A DNA stretch of 36,584 nucleotides from Parcubacteria group bacterium (GCA_016188785.1 JACPHD010000009.1:1-36584); one strand, 5' to 3'. Shown: positions 15,336 to 25,416, counted from the first letter of the stretch. The notes: generated by a model from the letters alone, not told the origin. Translations and numbers: made by a program.

Positions 15336-16040
15336 ATGATTATCCAACCAATAAAAACCCGCATTTTCCAAGAGGGCGAGGATTTATTTACTTTTATCAC
15401 GGATTATTTTAAGAAAATTCCAGAAAAATCCGTAATGGTGGTTACTTCTAAAATCGTTGCTCTGGCCGAAGGACGAACGGCTATAGCCGAGAATGTTCAG
15501 GCCAAAGAAAAGCTGATTCGCGCGGAAAGCCAGTTTGCCATGCCCACCAAATATACTTGGCTAACAATTAAAAACGGTCTGGTTATGCCGGCGGCCGGAA
15601 TTGACGAGTCCAATGCTAACGGCAAGCTCATACTTTTACCAAAAGACAGTTTCAAAACCGCTCGCCTTTTGCGTAATAAATTACGGCAAAAATATGACGT
15701 GAAACATCTCGGCGTACTAATCACCGACAGCCGCACCATACCGCTTCGCGCCGGCGTAACCGGCGTGGCTTTAGGCTATGCTGGTTTTCGCGGCATAAAA
15801 GATTACCGCGGCCAGCCGGATATTTTCGGCAGAAAATTTAAAGTTTCCCGCACTGATATTGCCGACAGTTTAGCCGCGGCCGCGGTTTTGGTTATGGGCG
15901 AAGGCAACGAACAACAACCTTTGGCCATTATTAAAAAAGCGCCACTTAAATTTTGCGATAAAATTCATAGCCAGGAATTACGGATTGACATTCAGGATGA
16001 TATGTATCGGCCGCTGTTTTTAAAGTTGCCGAGATTTTGA
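15336..16040 (+). CDS. CofE-like protein (F420-0:gamma-glutamyl ligase family)
   Basis: The 234-aa protein matches the PF01996-type fold of CofE, which adds glutamate to coenzyme F420-0. Diagnostic stretches: SVMVVTSKIVALAEGR (residues about 31-46), NGLVMPAAGIDESNANG (78-94), TDSRTIPLRAGVTGVALGYAGF and DIFGRKFKVSRTDIADSLAAAAVLVMGEGNEQQP. The Asp and Glu metal ligands expected in these motifs look preserved. No F420 biosynthetic gene is in the window, and reduced-genome Patescibacteria are not known to make F420. The native substrate may be another glutamylated or GTP-dependent ligation. It has no SD and starts just after the tRNA terminator, with purD next on the same strand. Family is sure; reaction is not. 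Confidence 0.8.
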   Translation: MIIQPIKTRIFQEGEDLFTFITDYFKKIPEKSVMVVTSKIVALAEGRTAIAENVQAKEKLIRAESQFAMPTKYTWLTIKNGLVMPAAGIDESNANGKLILLPKDSFKTARLLRNKLRQKYDVKHLGVLITDSRTIPLRAGVTGVALGYAGFRGIKDYRGQPDIFGRKFKVSRTDIADSLAAAAVLVMGEGNEQQPLAIIKKAPLKFCDKIHSQELRIDIQDDMYRPLFLKLPRF

Positions 16041-16149
16041 CGCCTTGCTTTTTTCTTAATTTGTTTTAATATTAAAGCAACTATAGGGGGTCAAGTCTTT
16101 AAGAACTTGGCTTTTTGTTCGTTTCATAAAACAAAGAGGAGACAAAAAG

Positions 16150-17484
16150 ATGAGTATGAACGTATTATTAGTCGGCAATGGAGCCAGGGAACATGTCATA
16201 GCCGAAGCTTTGGCCAGATCAAGGCCAACGCCAAATATTTTTGCCTGGATGAAAAAGACGCGCAACCCGGGCATCGCGGCTTTAGTGGACAGAATCACGG
16301 TTAGCAACAACTATAACCCTCTGGGTATTTTAGATTTTGCCAAAAAATCTAGCGTTAACCTGGCCATTATCGGCCCGGAAGAACCGCTTTTTCATGGCGT
16401 AGCCGATGCCATGGAAGATGCAGGTATTCGCACGGTCGGACCAAGGCAAAAACCGGCCCAGCTAGAAACCTCCAAGTCTTTTACCAGGGAACTGATGAAA
16501 AAATACCACATTCCCGGCAGTCCAAAATTTAAAATATTTAAAACCATGAACGGCCTAGAAAAATATCTTAACGAAAATATGCCGGTGGTTTTAAAACCTG
16601 ATGGATTGACCGGCGGCAAAGGCGTTATGGTTCAAGGCGAGCATTTTGACACCATTGCCGAGGCCTTGAAAATCTGTCGAGAAATTCTCAAAGAGCACCG
16701 GGCCGTGGTTGTAGAAAAAAAACTCCTGGGCGAGGAATTTTCCTTGCAGTGCTTTGTCAGTGGCATGGACGTTAAAACTATGCCTCCGGTACAAGATCAT
16801 AAGCGCCGTTTCATGTACGATCAAGGGCCAAATACCGGCGGCATGGGTTCTTATTCTTGCGCCAATCATTTACTGCCTTTTCTGACGCCAAATGGGTTGG
16901 CACAGGCTACCGAGATTATGCGGCTAACCGTAAAAGCCCTAACTTTAGAAACCGGCCAAAGATATAAAGGCGTAATCTACGGCAATTTCATGGTTACAGC
17001 TGATGGCATCAAACTGATTGAATTTAACGCCCGTTTCGCTGATCCAGAGGCCATGAACGTTTTACCAATCATGGAAACGGATTTCCTGACCGTTTGTCAG
17101 GCGATTGTTGATGACCAGCTTGATCAATTAGACGTCAAATTCAAGTCTTTGGCCACGGTAGTGAAATACGTGGTGCCGGTCAACTACGGCTTACCAGAGG
17201 ATCAGCATCATGCCGTAAAGTCAGACATCATCAGAATCGACGACATCGGCCAAGCTAAACTCTACTATGCTGGAGTCTATAGTGATAAGACCGGACTTCA
17301 CCTTACCTCTTCCCGCGCTCTGGCCGTTCTGGGAGTATCGCCTGACTTATACGAGGCAGAAATAATCGCTGATCGAGCGGCCGATAATATTACCGGCGCG
17401 GTTGACTACCGAACAGACATCGGCAAAATCGCCGCGCTGATGGAAAAAATAGAGAAACAATGCGGCGACATCTGGAAAAATTAA
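16150..17484 (+). CDS. purD: Phosphoribosylamine-glycine ligase
   Basis: PurD (444 aa) catalyses ATP-dependent formation of GAR from phosphoribosylamine and glycine, step 2 of purine synthesis. It has the N-terminal Rossmann-like domain (VLLVGNGAREHVIAEAL), an ATP-grasp domain (PVVLKPDGLTGGKGVMVQ, VVVEKKLLGEEFSLQCF, GPNTGGMGSYS) and metal ligands in IEFNARFADPEAMNV. The FAWMKKTRNPGIAALV insert and PVQDHKR segment look more like methanogen-type PurD than the common bacterial form (from memory). The SD is strong (AGAGGAG) and an own terminator follows, unlike most neighbours. Only purB accompanies it, so the pathway is incomplete here. Lateral acquisition is an inference. Confidence 0.93.
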   Translation: MSMNVLLVGNGAREHVIAEALARSRPTPNIFAWMKKTRNPGIAALVDRITVSNNYNPLGILDFAKKSSVNLAIIGPEEPLFHGVADAMEDAGIRTVGPRQKPAQLETSKSFTRELMKKYHIPGSPKFKIFKTMNGLEKYLNENMPVVLKPDGLTGGKGVMVQGEHFDTIAEALKICREILKEHRAVVVEKKLLGEEFSLQCFVSGMDVKTMPPVQDHKRRFMYDQGPNTGGMGSYSCANHLLPFLTPNGLAQATEIMRLTVKALTLETGQRYKGVIYGNFMVTADGIKLIEFNARFADPEAMNVLPIMETDFLTVCQAIVDDQLDQLDVKFKSLATVVKYVVPVNYGLPEDQHHAVKSDIIRIDDIGQAKLYYAGVYSDKTGLHLTSSRALAVLGVSPDLYEAEIIADRAADNITGAVDYRTDIGKIAALMEKIEKQCGDIWKN

Positions 17485-17520
17485 GGAGTATAAAATAATC
17501 ATCCCAATCCGGGACTTACC

Positions 17521-17556
17521 AAGGGTTTCGCTTTCTCAAGCCGAAACCCTTTTTTA
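17521..17556 (+). terminator. Intrinsic terminator after purD
   Basis: AAGGGTTTCG and CGAAACCCTT form a 10-bp stem around an 11-nt loop, followed by TTTTTTATTTATT. Confidence 0.85.
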
Positions 17557-17562
17557 TTTATT

Positions 17563-17597
17563 CCCTCTCCTTACCAAGGAGAGGGTTAGGGTGAGGT
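17563..17597. repeat. Short palindromic repeat in the purD-purB gap
   Basis: CCCTCTCCTTACCAAGGAGAGGG is an inverted repeat followed by TTAGGGTGAGG. This resembles widely dispersed bacterial REP-like sequences. I see no second copy in the window. Confidence 0.5.
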
Positions 17598-17709
17598 CTC
17601 CATCCTTGCAATTTTGCCAAATTTAAGGTAATTTATGGCTATTAACAGGAGGCTAACGCTATTTAACAATCCTGCTTAGGCGGGAAAAATAAATTCAAAA
17701 GGAGGAGTT

Positions 17710-19032
17710 ATGATTGACAGATACACCAGACCGCTTATGAAAAATCTGTGGCATGATTTAAAGAAAAAAACTTTATGGCATCAAGTGGAAAAAAGTATCC
17801 TGTTCGCCCGTTCAAAACATGGAGACATACCTTTGACCGCCTATAAAAATGCCGAGGATATTATTATTACCGAAGAAATCCTTGGACGAGCGGATGAATT
17901 GGAAGTTTTGGGCGACCACGATCTAATCGCTTTCGTGCTGGCAGTATCTGAATTACTGGACGATCGGACCAAGATTTATTACCACACTGGCGTAACTTCA
18001 TTTGATATTGAAGACACGGCTCTGGCCCTGCTCCTGGTGGAAGCCATAGACATCTTAATTGAAGGAATTAAATGTCTTCGGATAACGATATTTAATCGAG
18101 CTATTGAACACAAAAAAACGGTTATGGTTGGCCGGACGCACTTCATTCATGCCGAACCGATTACCTTCGGCTTAAAATTACTCAACTGGGTGGATGTGCT
18201 TGACCGCCACCTTATTAGGATGAAAACGGCCAGAGAAAACGTTCGCGTGGGAAAAATTTCCGGCGCCGTGGGCAAATATTCCTTGCCGCCGCAAATAGAA
18301 AAAACAGCTTGCGAAGTATTAGGGCTTAAACCGGCAAAAATTTCCAATCAAATCTTGAGCCGCGACCTGCTGGTAGAATATACCAGCTGTCTGGTCGGCG
18401 TCGCTGATTCCCTGGAAAGATTTGCCACCGAAATTCGCCATCTGGCCGGGACAGACTTGGGCGAGGTAGCTGAATTTAAAAAACCTGCCGACAAAGGCTC
18501 GTCAGCCATGCCGGGCAAAAGCTTTTTGCGCAATCCGATTAAAAGTGAAAATATCTGTAGCCTGACTAAGGCTATGCGCGGCTATCTGATTATGGCCCAT
18601 GAAAACGAAAACCTCTGGGGCGAACGATCGCTGGATAATTCTGCTTTAGAGCGGATTTTTCTGCCTGATGCCACTACTCTGCTAGACTTTATGCTGAACC
18701 GCTTCAACCAGATTATGGAAAAACTGGAGGTTTATCCGAAACAAATGAATAGAAATCTCTGGAAAACTGGCGGCATAGTTTTTGCCCAGCAAATTATGAT
18801 CGCCCTTACCGAAAAAGGCATGGCGCGCGATACGGCTTACGATTTGCTGGAAGCATTGGCCAAGTCGCTGGAAAGAGATTTATTCGTCAACGCCCAAGGT
18901 CAAACCTTTAGAGCGCTGGTCCATGCTGATCCAGAAATTATCAATCTGCTTTCGGCTTCGGAGATTGAAAATTGCTTTAATCCGGAATTGAGCCTTAAGT
19001 ATGTGGATGAAATTTTTGACAGATTCAATTAA
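17710..19032 (+). CDS. purB: Adenylosuccinate lyase with a modified signature loop
   Basis: PurB (440 aa, normal length) cleaves SAICAR and adenylosuccinate. It is a fumarase/aspartase-superfamily protein with all three conserved regions: TSFDIEDTALALLL, GRTHFIHAEPITFG with the catalytic His (144/147), and the flexible loop GSSAMPGKSFLRNPI (263-277) with the catalytic Ser. The common loop is GSSAMPHKRNP, so this one replaces His by Gly and adds three residues. TSFD also replaces the usual TSSD. The remaining residues (GDHDLIAF, ERIFLPDAT, LLDFML) are standard. A strong SD (AGGAGG, five bases before ATG) and its own 13-bp terminator set it apart from neighbouring genes. It follows purD after a terminator. 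Activity is likely but unproven. Confidence 0.9.
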   Translation: MIDRYTRPLMKNLWHDLKKKTLWHQVEKSILFARSKHGDIPLTAYKNAEDIIITEEILGRADELEVLGDHDLIAFVLAVSELLDDRTKIYYHTGVTSFDIEDTALALLLVEAIDILIEGIKCLRITIFNRAIEHKKTVMVGRTHFIHAEPITFGLKLLNWVDVLDRHLIRMKTARENVRVGKISGAVGKYSLPPQIEKTACEVLGLKPAKISNQILSRDLLVEYTSCLVGVADSLERFATEIRHLAGTDLGEVAEFKKPADKGSSAMPGKSFLRNPIKSENICSLTKAMRGYLIMAHENENLWGERSLDNSALERIFLPDATTLLDFMLNRFNQIMEKLEVYPKQMNRNLWKTGGIVFAQQIMIALTEKGMARDTAYDLLEALAKSLERDLFVNAQGQTFRALVHADPEIINLLSASEIENCFNPELSLKYVDEIFDRFN

Positions 19033-19095
19033 CCTCTAACCAAATTGGAGGCCTATATGAGGTTGTTAAATCCGTGAAACGATAGATAAACCAAA

Positions 19096-19134
19096 AGGAC
19101 ATAGCTTCCGCCTGAAGCTATGTCCTCTTTTTTA
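19096..19134 (+). terminator. Intrinsic terminator after purB
   Basis: AGGACATAGCTTC and GAAGCTATGTCCT form a perfect 13-bp stem with a 5-nt loop, then CTTTTTTATT. Confidence 0.9.
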
Positions 19135-19144
19135 TTAACAAAAA

Positions 19145-19624
19145 TTATTTCTTCATTTCATACGCCCTAATCGCTTCCACCACTTTAGAGTCAGCTTTTA
19201 AATTTTCCGTGAACAGTACCTGGCTTAAATTGATAGACATTTTATCTTCCGGCCCGTGCAGCTCGCCGCCTAATTTAACTAAAGAAAAATTATCCGCGGC
19301 CGGAGTGGCGCTTGAATTTTTAACGTCAGCCGTCTGCAAATCGCCGGCCGAGCGCAAATAATAAATATTTTCTAAAATTAAAGTCTGCGGATTAGCGTCA
19401 GTTACCTGGCCGAAATAAACCTGGCCGTTGGCTAAAAATACGGCCTGATATTTAGCCAAATCAGCCCAAGCCGATAAGCGGCCGAAGTTTTTCCCGTTGC
19501 CGCCAAAAAGCCCGTTAAAAACCGTTAAAATCAATAAACCAGAAACTAAAATAACCACTGCCCAAAGTATGGTTTTTCTTTTTTCTTGACTGCCCAAACA
19601 CCAATCCATTATTTTTTTAAACAT
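19145..19624 (-). CDS. Membrane-anchored hypothetical protein, conserved in Patescibacteria
   Basis: The protein has 159 aa. A single transmembrane helix (TILWAVVILVSGLLILTVFNGLF, about 18-40) is followed by an extracytoplasmic part with YQAVFLANGQVYFGQV, IYYLRSAG, SLVKLGGELHGPEDKM and an acidic end. This pattern recurs in Patescibacteria hypotheticals from memory. No catalytic motif or cysteine pair is visible outside the tail of the anchor. It lies downstream of the O-antigen-ligase/TPR gene on the same strand, separated by an AT-rich inverted repeat, and converges with purB. An envelope role is likely; the function is unknown. Confidence 0.75.
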   Translation of the reverse strand: MFKKIMDWCLGSQEKRKTILWAVVILVSGLLILTVFNGLFGGNGKNFGRLSAWADLAKYQAVFLANGQVYFGQVTDANPQTLILENIYYLRSAGDLQTADVKNSSATPAADNFSLVKLGGELHGPEDKMSINLSQVLFTENLKADSKVVEAIRAYEMKK

Positions 19625-19649
19625 AAGATTACTCCCAGATTACTCCCAC

Positions 19650-19727
19650 AAATCTACAAATCCGCTACGAATAATACAAATATTATTCGTTGTATTTGTA
19701 GCCGATTTGTAGATTTGTGGGGATATT
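19650..19727. repeat. AT-rich inverted repeat, ACAAATCTACGAAT-like copy
   Basis: AATCTACAAATCCGCTACGAATAATA on the left is nearly the reverse complement of TATTATTCGTTGTATTTGTAGCCGATTTGTAGATT on the right. It fills the gap between the ligase/TPR gene and the 159-aa protein gene. Confidence 0.65.
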
Positions 19728-22098
19728 ATTGTTTTAATGTTTTAATTTTTGTAATTATCTCACTATTCCCCGGATTTAATTCTAACACTTGCTGATAATA
19801 TTTCAAAGCCTGTTTAATATCGCCTTTAGCTTCATAAACTATGCCTAAGCTATAGAGGCTATTAGAATGTTTGGGCGAAAGGCTTAAGGCCAGCTTAAAT
19901 CTGTTTAAAGCTTTATCAATTTCACCATGATTATAATAAAATCGGCCCAGTTCATAAAAAATTTCCTGATCCATAACTTTCGTTGCCAGATCATTTAATA
20001 GCTTAAGCGCCAAATTGTCTTTTTTATTTTTTAAATAAGCTTTAGCTAAGCCGAATTCAGCTTCATAATAATCAGACTTCAGCTCTAAAGCTCTGATAAA
20101 ATACTTTTCCGCGTCAGCCGTATCATTATTATTTAGATAAGCCTTAGCCAATTCCGCGGCTAAAACCGGATTAGTCGGTTCAAGATCAATGGCCTGCTTG
20201 AAAAATTGCTCGGCCCAAATTTCCGAGCCGACTGTCAACTGATGTATATCTCTATAAATCATGCCTAAAGTTTCCTGAGCCTTAACCCAAGCCGGCGCCA
20301 CGGCCACGGCCAGCCGGCCGGCCTGAATTGACCGGGAAATATTTGACTGAATAAAATTATTATCCTGTTTGTCCGCCGGCTTGGCCGCCTCCAGCCGCGC
20401 CCGGTTTAAATAAAATTTAGCTAAACTGATATTGTAATCGGCCCGATTAGGATTAAGTTTAACCGCCATCAGCAGGCCGGCTTCGCGATTTGAGCTAGCC
20501 GCCGCGGCCAGTTCAGCCGCGAAAAATTTTATTTCAAAAGCCGCGAGCGTTAGTCCGGCAGCGGCTAAAAAAAATAAACTTAAGAGCCAAACCCTAAAAA
20601 ATAAAACAGTTTTATTTAGATTTATTATTTTGGCTTTAAATAAGGCTTGATTATGATTTTGCCAAAAAGCCACGGCCAGCGTGGCGAAAAACCAAAAAGA
20701 AAAATTTAAAACCGTATTAAAGGAAAAAAACAGCTGAACGAAAAATAATAATATAAACTCGGTAAAAATAACCGCGATCAGACTGTAAGTCTGGCTAGCT
20801 AAAAACGGCTCACGATTTTTTAAATGTTTAATCAGCAAAATAATATTTATATAAATAACCAAACTGATAATCAAAAAATAGCTTAGTCCGGCCGGCAGAC
20901 CTAAAGTAGCCAGCATTTCTAAAAATTGCGAAAAACTTTTATCAAACCTAATCTGCCAATAAGCATTTTGATTAAACTCGGCCGGGCGGTATAGGGAAAA
21001 ATCATGAGAAAAAGTCGCCGGACCGCTGCCGAAAATCGGCCTGGCTAAAATCGCCTGCCTAGTTATTAGAACCGAAGTTTTATAATCAAGCAAAGCTTCT
21101 TTAGGTAAGGTTCGGCCCAAAATTATTTTAGCCGGATTCACCGGCAGGGCCAGCATTAAACTAGCGGCCAGCATAACCGCGACCGGAATTAACAAATAAT
21201 AATTTACCCCGTTAGAAAAAAATTCCTTGGCTAAATCGCCTCCCCTGCTGCCTGCGCCAGTTTGCCTAGGCAAAAAAGCAGATAATTTTGCCTTTCTAAC
21301 GGGGTTTAATATTTTTTTAAAATTAAAACCGGCTTGTGAAAAGCGCAAAATAATCAATAAACTAGCGCCAACAATCAGTATTAGCCAGCTTAAATAAAAA
21401 TTTATCAGAACTAAAACTAACAAAAATAAAATTAAACCGGCGCTAAAAATAAAGCGGTCAAACTTTTTAAGCGCTCCAGCGAATAAAAAACCCACGGCCG
21501 CGGCCGACAGCGCGGCTAAAAAAACAGCTAAGCTTAAAAGCGACCCGCCGGCCTGATTAAAGGAGGGCGAGGCTAAAATATTAAACCAATCAGCCATTAA
21601 CGGCTGAAAGGCGCCGAACATGGCCAAAAGCGAAATAACCGCCGCGGCTAAAGCGGCGTAAAAGAATAGTTTTAATAAAATAAAAATTTTTTCCGCGCTA
21701 TCGGCCAGACCGGTATTAATTAGTAAAAAATAAAAAATAGCCAGGCTTAATAAGCCGAGCCAACCGTCGGAAAAACGGCCGTAAGAGCCGAAGAAAGAAG
21801 AAAAAATATCCAAACTAAAAAAAGCGGCCAGGCCGGTTAGCGCCAAAAAAATTATTATCGGCCAATTTAACGGGTTAATTTTAATTTTTATTTCGCCCGC
21901 TCTGGCCTGCTTGATAAGCCATAAAAATAAAGCCAAGCCAGCAGCCAGCCAAAGCAAAAATTGCTTATTAAACTCAAAATATTCTCCGGTCCAAGGCAAA
22001 AAAAACAAAGGCATGAGAAAAATGGTGCCTTTAATCAAAACAGAAATCATTTTATCCAATTTAACAGAAATGCTGTCTGGCATATGCCTAATTTTCAA
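19726..22098 (-). CDS. O-antigen ligase/Wzy-like membrane protein with TPR tail
   Basis: The 790-aa protein has about 12 membrane helices over residues 18-530. Between them is the O-antigen-ligase loop (ILARPIFGSGPATFSHDFSLYRP, then SFSQFLEMLATLGLPAGLSYFL). Residues about 600-790 form TPR repeats (AEQFFKQAIDLEPTNPVLAAELAKAYL, YFIRALELKSDYYEAEFGLAKAYL, ALNRFKLALSLSPKHSNSLYSLGIVYEAKGD). Proteins of this design polymerise or transfer glycans at the cell surface, so an envelope glycan role is likely. About residues 265-297 (PVRKAKLSAFLPRQTG...SNGV) are encoded by a palindromic element inserted in frame in a loop next to a membrane helix. MPDSIS at 22083 is an alternative start. Confidence 0.8.
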   Translation of the reverse strand: MKIRHMPDSISVKLDKMISVLIKGTIFLMPLFFLPWTGEYFEFNKQFLLWLAAGLALFLWLIKQARAGEIKIKINPLNWPIIIFLALTGLAAFFSLDIFSSFFGSYGRFSDGWLGLLSLAIFYFLLINTGLADSAEKIFILLKLFFYAALAAAVISLLAMFGAFQPLMADWFNILASPSFNQAGGSLLSLAVFLAALSAAAVGFLFAGALKKFDRFIFSAGLILFLLVLVLINFYLSWLILIVGASLLIILRFSQAGFNFKKILNPVRKAKLSAFLPRQTGAGSRGGDLAKEFFSNGVNYYLLIPVAVMLAASLMLALPVNPAKIILGRTLPKEALLDYKTSVLITRQAILARPIFGSGPATFSHDFSLYRPAEFNQNAYWQIRFDKSFSQFLEMLATLGLPAGLSYFLIISLVIYINIILLIKHLKNREPFLASQTYSLIAVIFTEFILLFFVQLFFSFNTVLNFSFWFFATLAVAFWQNHNQALFKAKIINLNKTVLFFRVWLLSLFFLAAAGLTLAAFEIKFFAAELAAAASSNREAGLLMAVKLNPNRADYNISLAKFYLNRARLEAAKPADKQDNNFIQSNISRSIQAGRLAVAVAPAWVKAQETLGMIYRDIHQLTVGSEIWAEQFFKQAIDLEPTNPVLAAELAKAYLNNNDTADAEKYFIRALELKSDYYEAEFGLAKAYLKNKKDNLALKLLNDLATKVMDQEIFYELGRFYYNHGEIDKALNRFKLALSLSPKHSNSLYSLGIVYEAKGDIKQALKYYQQVLELNPGNSEIITKIKTLKQ
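21206..21305 (-). repeat. Palindromic element inserted in frame in the O-antigen-ligase gene
   Basis: The ends ACCCCGTTAGAAA and TTTCTAACGGGGT are inverted. The central part contains TGCCTGCGCCAG and TTGCCTAGGCAA hairpins. It is translated PVRKAK...FSNGV without a stop. Its length of 100 nt is 1 modulo 3, as for the other copies. Confidence 0.8.
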
Positions 22099-22105
22099 TT
22101 TTACT

Positions 22106-22171
22106 TGTCATTGCGGGCTCCGACCCGCAATCCACCCCGCATTTGCGGGACGGCTCAAGGCCGGAATGACA
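22106..22171. repeat. Intergenic palindromic repeat, TGTCATTGCGGG family
   Basis: TGTCATTGCGGGCTCCGACCCGCAATCC and CGGCTCAAGGCCGGAATGACA form paired hairpins inside an inverted TGTCATT/AATGACA frame. It lies between the ligase and AI-2E permease genes. Confidence 0.75.
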
Positions 22172-22183
22172 ACGAGGTAGTAT

Positions 22184-23239
22184 TTAATTTTCTTCCGCTA
22201 CTTCTCTCTTCTCTTCGCGTCTATTAAAAATATCTTTAATAAACACGGACAAAGCCGTGGTCGCGGGTATGGACAGCAGAGCGCCGATCAGGCCGGCCAA
22301 TTTAAACCCGGCTAAGATGGCTAAAATGCTGATAATCGGATTTAGGCCAACGGCTTTTTGCATAATCTTCGGCTGCAGAAAATTGCCTTCAATAAAATGA
22401 ACTATGTAAAATAGCGCGACGGTTAAAACCGCGAGTATTGGCGACCGGGTAAAAGCGATAAAAACCGCCGGTATGGCGCCTAAAATCGCTCCCATATAAG
22501 GTATGAAAGAAAAAAAACCGACTAACAGCGCCAGCACTAAAGCATAATTAACGCCTAGTATGGCCAGACCGGCATAAGCTAAAATCACTAAAGACAAAGC
22601 TATAATTAGCTGGCCTCTTAGCCAGTAGCCCATCTTTAACTGTATGCGATTGATTAAGTGCATGATATAAGCTTGATGTCTTTTTGGAGCTAGCGACCAA
22701 ACTAATTTTTTTATGGCGCTTTCTTCAACCACCATATAAAAAGTTAAAACTAAAATTAAAACAAAAGAAAAAAGCCCGCCGAAAATATTAAATAAAGTAG
22801 AAAAAACTCCGGCCGCCGTATTTTGCAAATAGCCGGTAATATTGAAGGGACTTTTATTATTATCTAATAGGCCATATTTTAAAGAATAATTTTTTAGCAG
22901 ACTGAACTTAGAAAAAATAGCTTCGGAATAACTGGGAAGATTATTTACCAGGCTGTTTATTTCATTAATAATCGGCGGAGTTATTAAATATAAAGTCGCG
23001 CCTAAAACGGTAAAAAATACAAAATACAAAAATAAAACGCTTACTGAACGGGGAATTTTCTTTTTCTTAAGCTGATCCACCCAAGGGTCTAAGGCGCTGG
23101 AAAATACCAGGGAAACAAAAAAAACAATTAAAATATCACTAATCAGATATAAAAAATAAAATAAAATTAAAATAGCGATAATTTTAATAACTGTAACGCT
23201 GGTAATATTTATTCTGACTGGCTGTTGTTTAAACTCCAT
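22184..23239 (-). CDS. AI-2E family transporter (PerM/YdiK-like)
   Basis: The protein has 351 aa from the ATG at 23239 (MEFKQQPVRINITSVTVIK). The 26 residues before it in the track are non-conserved and overlap the groEL terminator. Seven or eight membrane helices are predicted. The family pattern is clear: FFVSLVFSSALDPWVDQLKKKKIPRSVSVLFLYF near the N-terminus, LRGQLIIALSLVILAYAGLAILGVNYALVLALLVGFFSFIPYMGAILGAIPAVFIA, and FIEGNFLQPKIMQKAVGLNPIISILAILAGFKLAGLIGALLSIPATTAL. The family includes proposed quorum-signal exporters and Na/H antiporters, so the substrate cannot be set. The gene follows groEL after a terminator. Confidence 0.88.
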   Translation of the reverse strand: MEFKQQPVRINITSVTVIKIIAILILFYFLYLISDILIVFFVSLVFSSALDPWVDQLKKKKIPRSVSVLFLYFVFFTVLGATLYLITPPIINEINSLVNNLPSYSEAIFSKFSLLKNYSLKYGLLDNNKSPFNITGYLQNTAAGVFSTLFNIFGGLFSFVLILVLTFYMVVEESAIKKLVWSLAPKRHQAYIMHLINRIQLKMGYWLRGQLIIALSLVILAYAGLAILGVNYALVLALLVGFFSFIPYMGAILGAIPAVFIAFTRSPILAVLTVALFYIVHFIEGNFLQPKIMQKAVGLNPIISILAILAGFKLAGLIGALLSIPATTALSVFIKDIFNRREEKREVAEEN

Positions 23240-23273
23240 ATAATTATTATAAACTATCGCTGAAATTAGAGCA

Positions 23274-23315
23274 AACAAAAAAGACGCTCGGTGCCCCCAA
23301 TGGACACCGAGTGTC
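23274..23315 (-). terminator. Intrinsic terminator of the groES-groEL operon
   Basis: On the minus strand GACACTCGGTG pairs with CACCGAGCGTC (one G-T pair) around an 11-nt loop, followed by TTTTTTG. It lies 37 nt beyond the groEL stop. Confidence 0.85.
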
Positions 23316-23351
23316 AAAAATCGTAATTCGTAATTTTTAATTCTTAATTAA

Positions 23352-25070
<1,719 letters not shown>

Positions 25071-25073
25071 TTA

Positions 25074-25364
25074 TTATTCCAATATTCCTAATATATCTCC
25101 CTCGCTGATGATTAAATATTCCACGCCGTCAACTTTTATTTCATCCGGCGAATATTTTTTAAACATAACTTTGTCCCCCACTTTAACGCCTAGAGGCGAT
25201 CTCTGGCCATTATCCAATAGCTTGCCCTCGCCCACGGCAATAACTTCGCCTTTTTCCGGCTTTTCTTTATCTATGGTATCAGGCAAAACTATGCCTGACT
25301 TAGTCATCTCATTTTCAGTTATTGGCTTGACAATAACATGATCATGCAAAGGTTTTAGTTTCAT
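25074..25364 (-). CDS. groS: Co-chaperonin GroES (Hsp10)
   Basis: The 96-aa protein has the GroES fold: LKPLHDHVIVKPI at the start, the mobile loop that contacts GroEL (ENEMTKSGIVLPDTIDKEKPEKGEVIAVGEG), and VKVGDKVMFKKYSPDEIKVDGVEYLIISEGDILGIL. The length is standard. It is the first gene of the groES-groEL operon, behind a consensus promoter and a CIRCE operator in its leader, so heat-shock control by HrcA is expected. hrcA itself is not in the window. No SD is visible. Confidence 0.97.
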   Translation of the reverse strand: MKLKPLHDHVIVKPITENEMTKSGIVLPDTIDKEKPEKGEVIAVGEGKLLDNGQRSPLGVKVGDKVMFKKYSPDEIKVDGVEYLIISEGDILGILE

Positions 25365-25389
25365 ATTAGTTTGTTAATTATTAAAATAT

Positions 25390-25416
25390 TTAGCACTTGA
25401 ATAGCTAGAGTGCTAA
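25390..25416 (-). promoter_or_regulatory. CIRCE operator (HrcA binding site)
   Basis: TTAGCACTT-N9-GAGTGCTAA differs from the TTAGCACTC-N9-GAGTGCTAA consensus at one base. It lies just after the predicted transcription start of groES and 25 nt before its ATG. Confidence 0.93.

Noticed and set aside
16081-16130. Riboswitch or attenuator in the purD leader (CAAGTCTTTAAGAACTTG hairpin)
   Set aside because: The stem is short and AT-rich with a mismatch, and no known purine riboswitch core was seen. A -35/-10 pair (TTGCTT-16-TAATAT at 16045-16072) is possible but too weak to list.
16107-16304. 65-aa ORF overlapping the start of purD
   Set aside because: It lies in another frame of the conserved PurD N-terminus and contains no family sequence. 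The SD belongs to purD.
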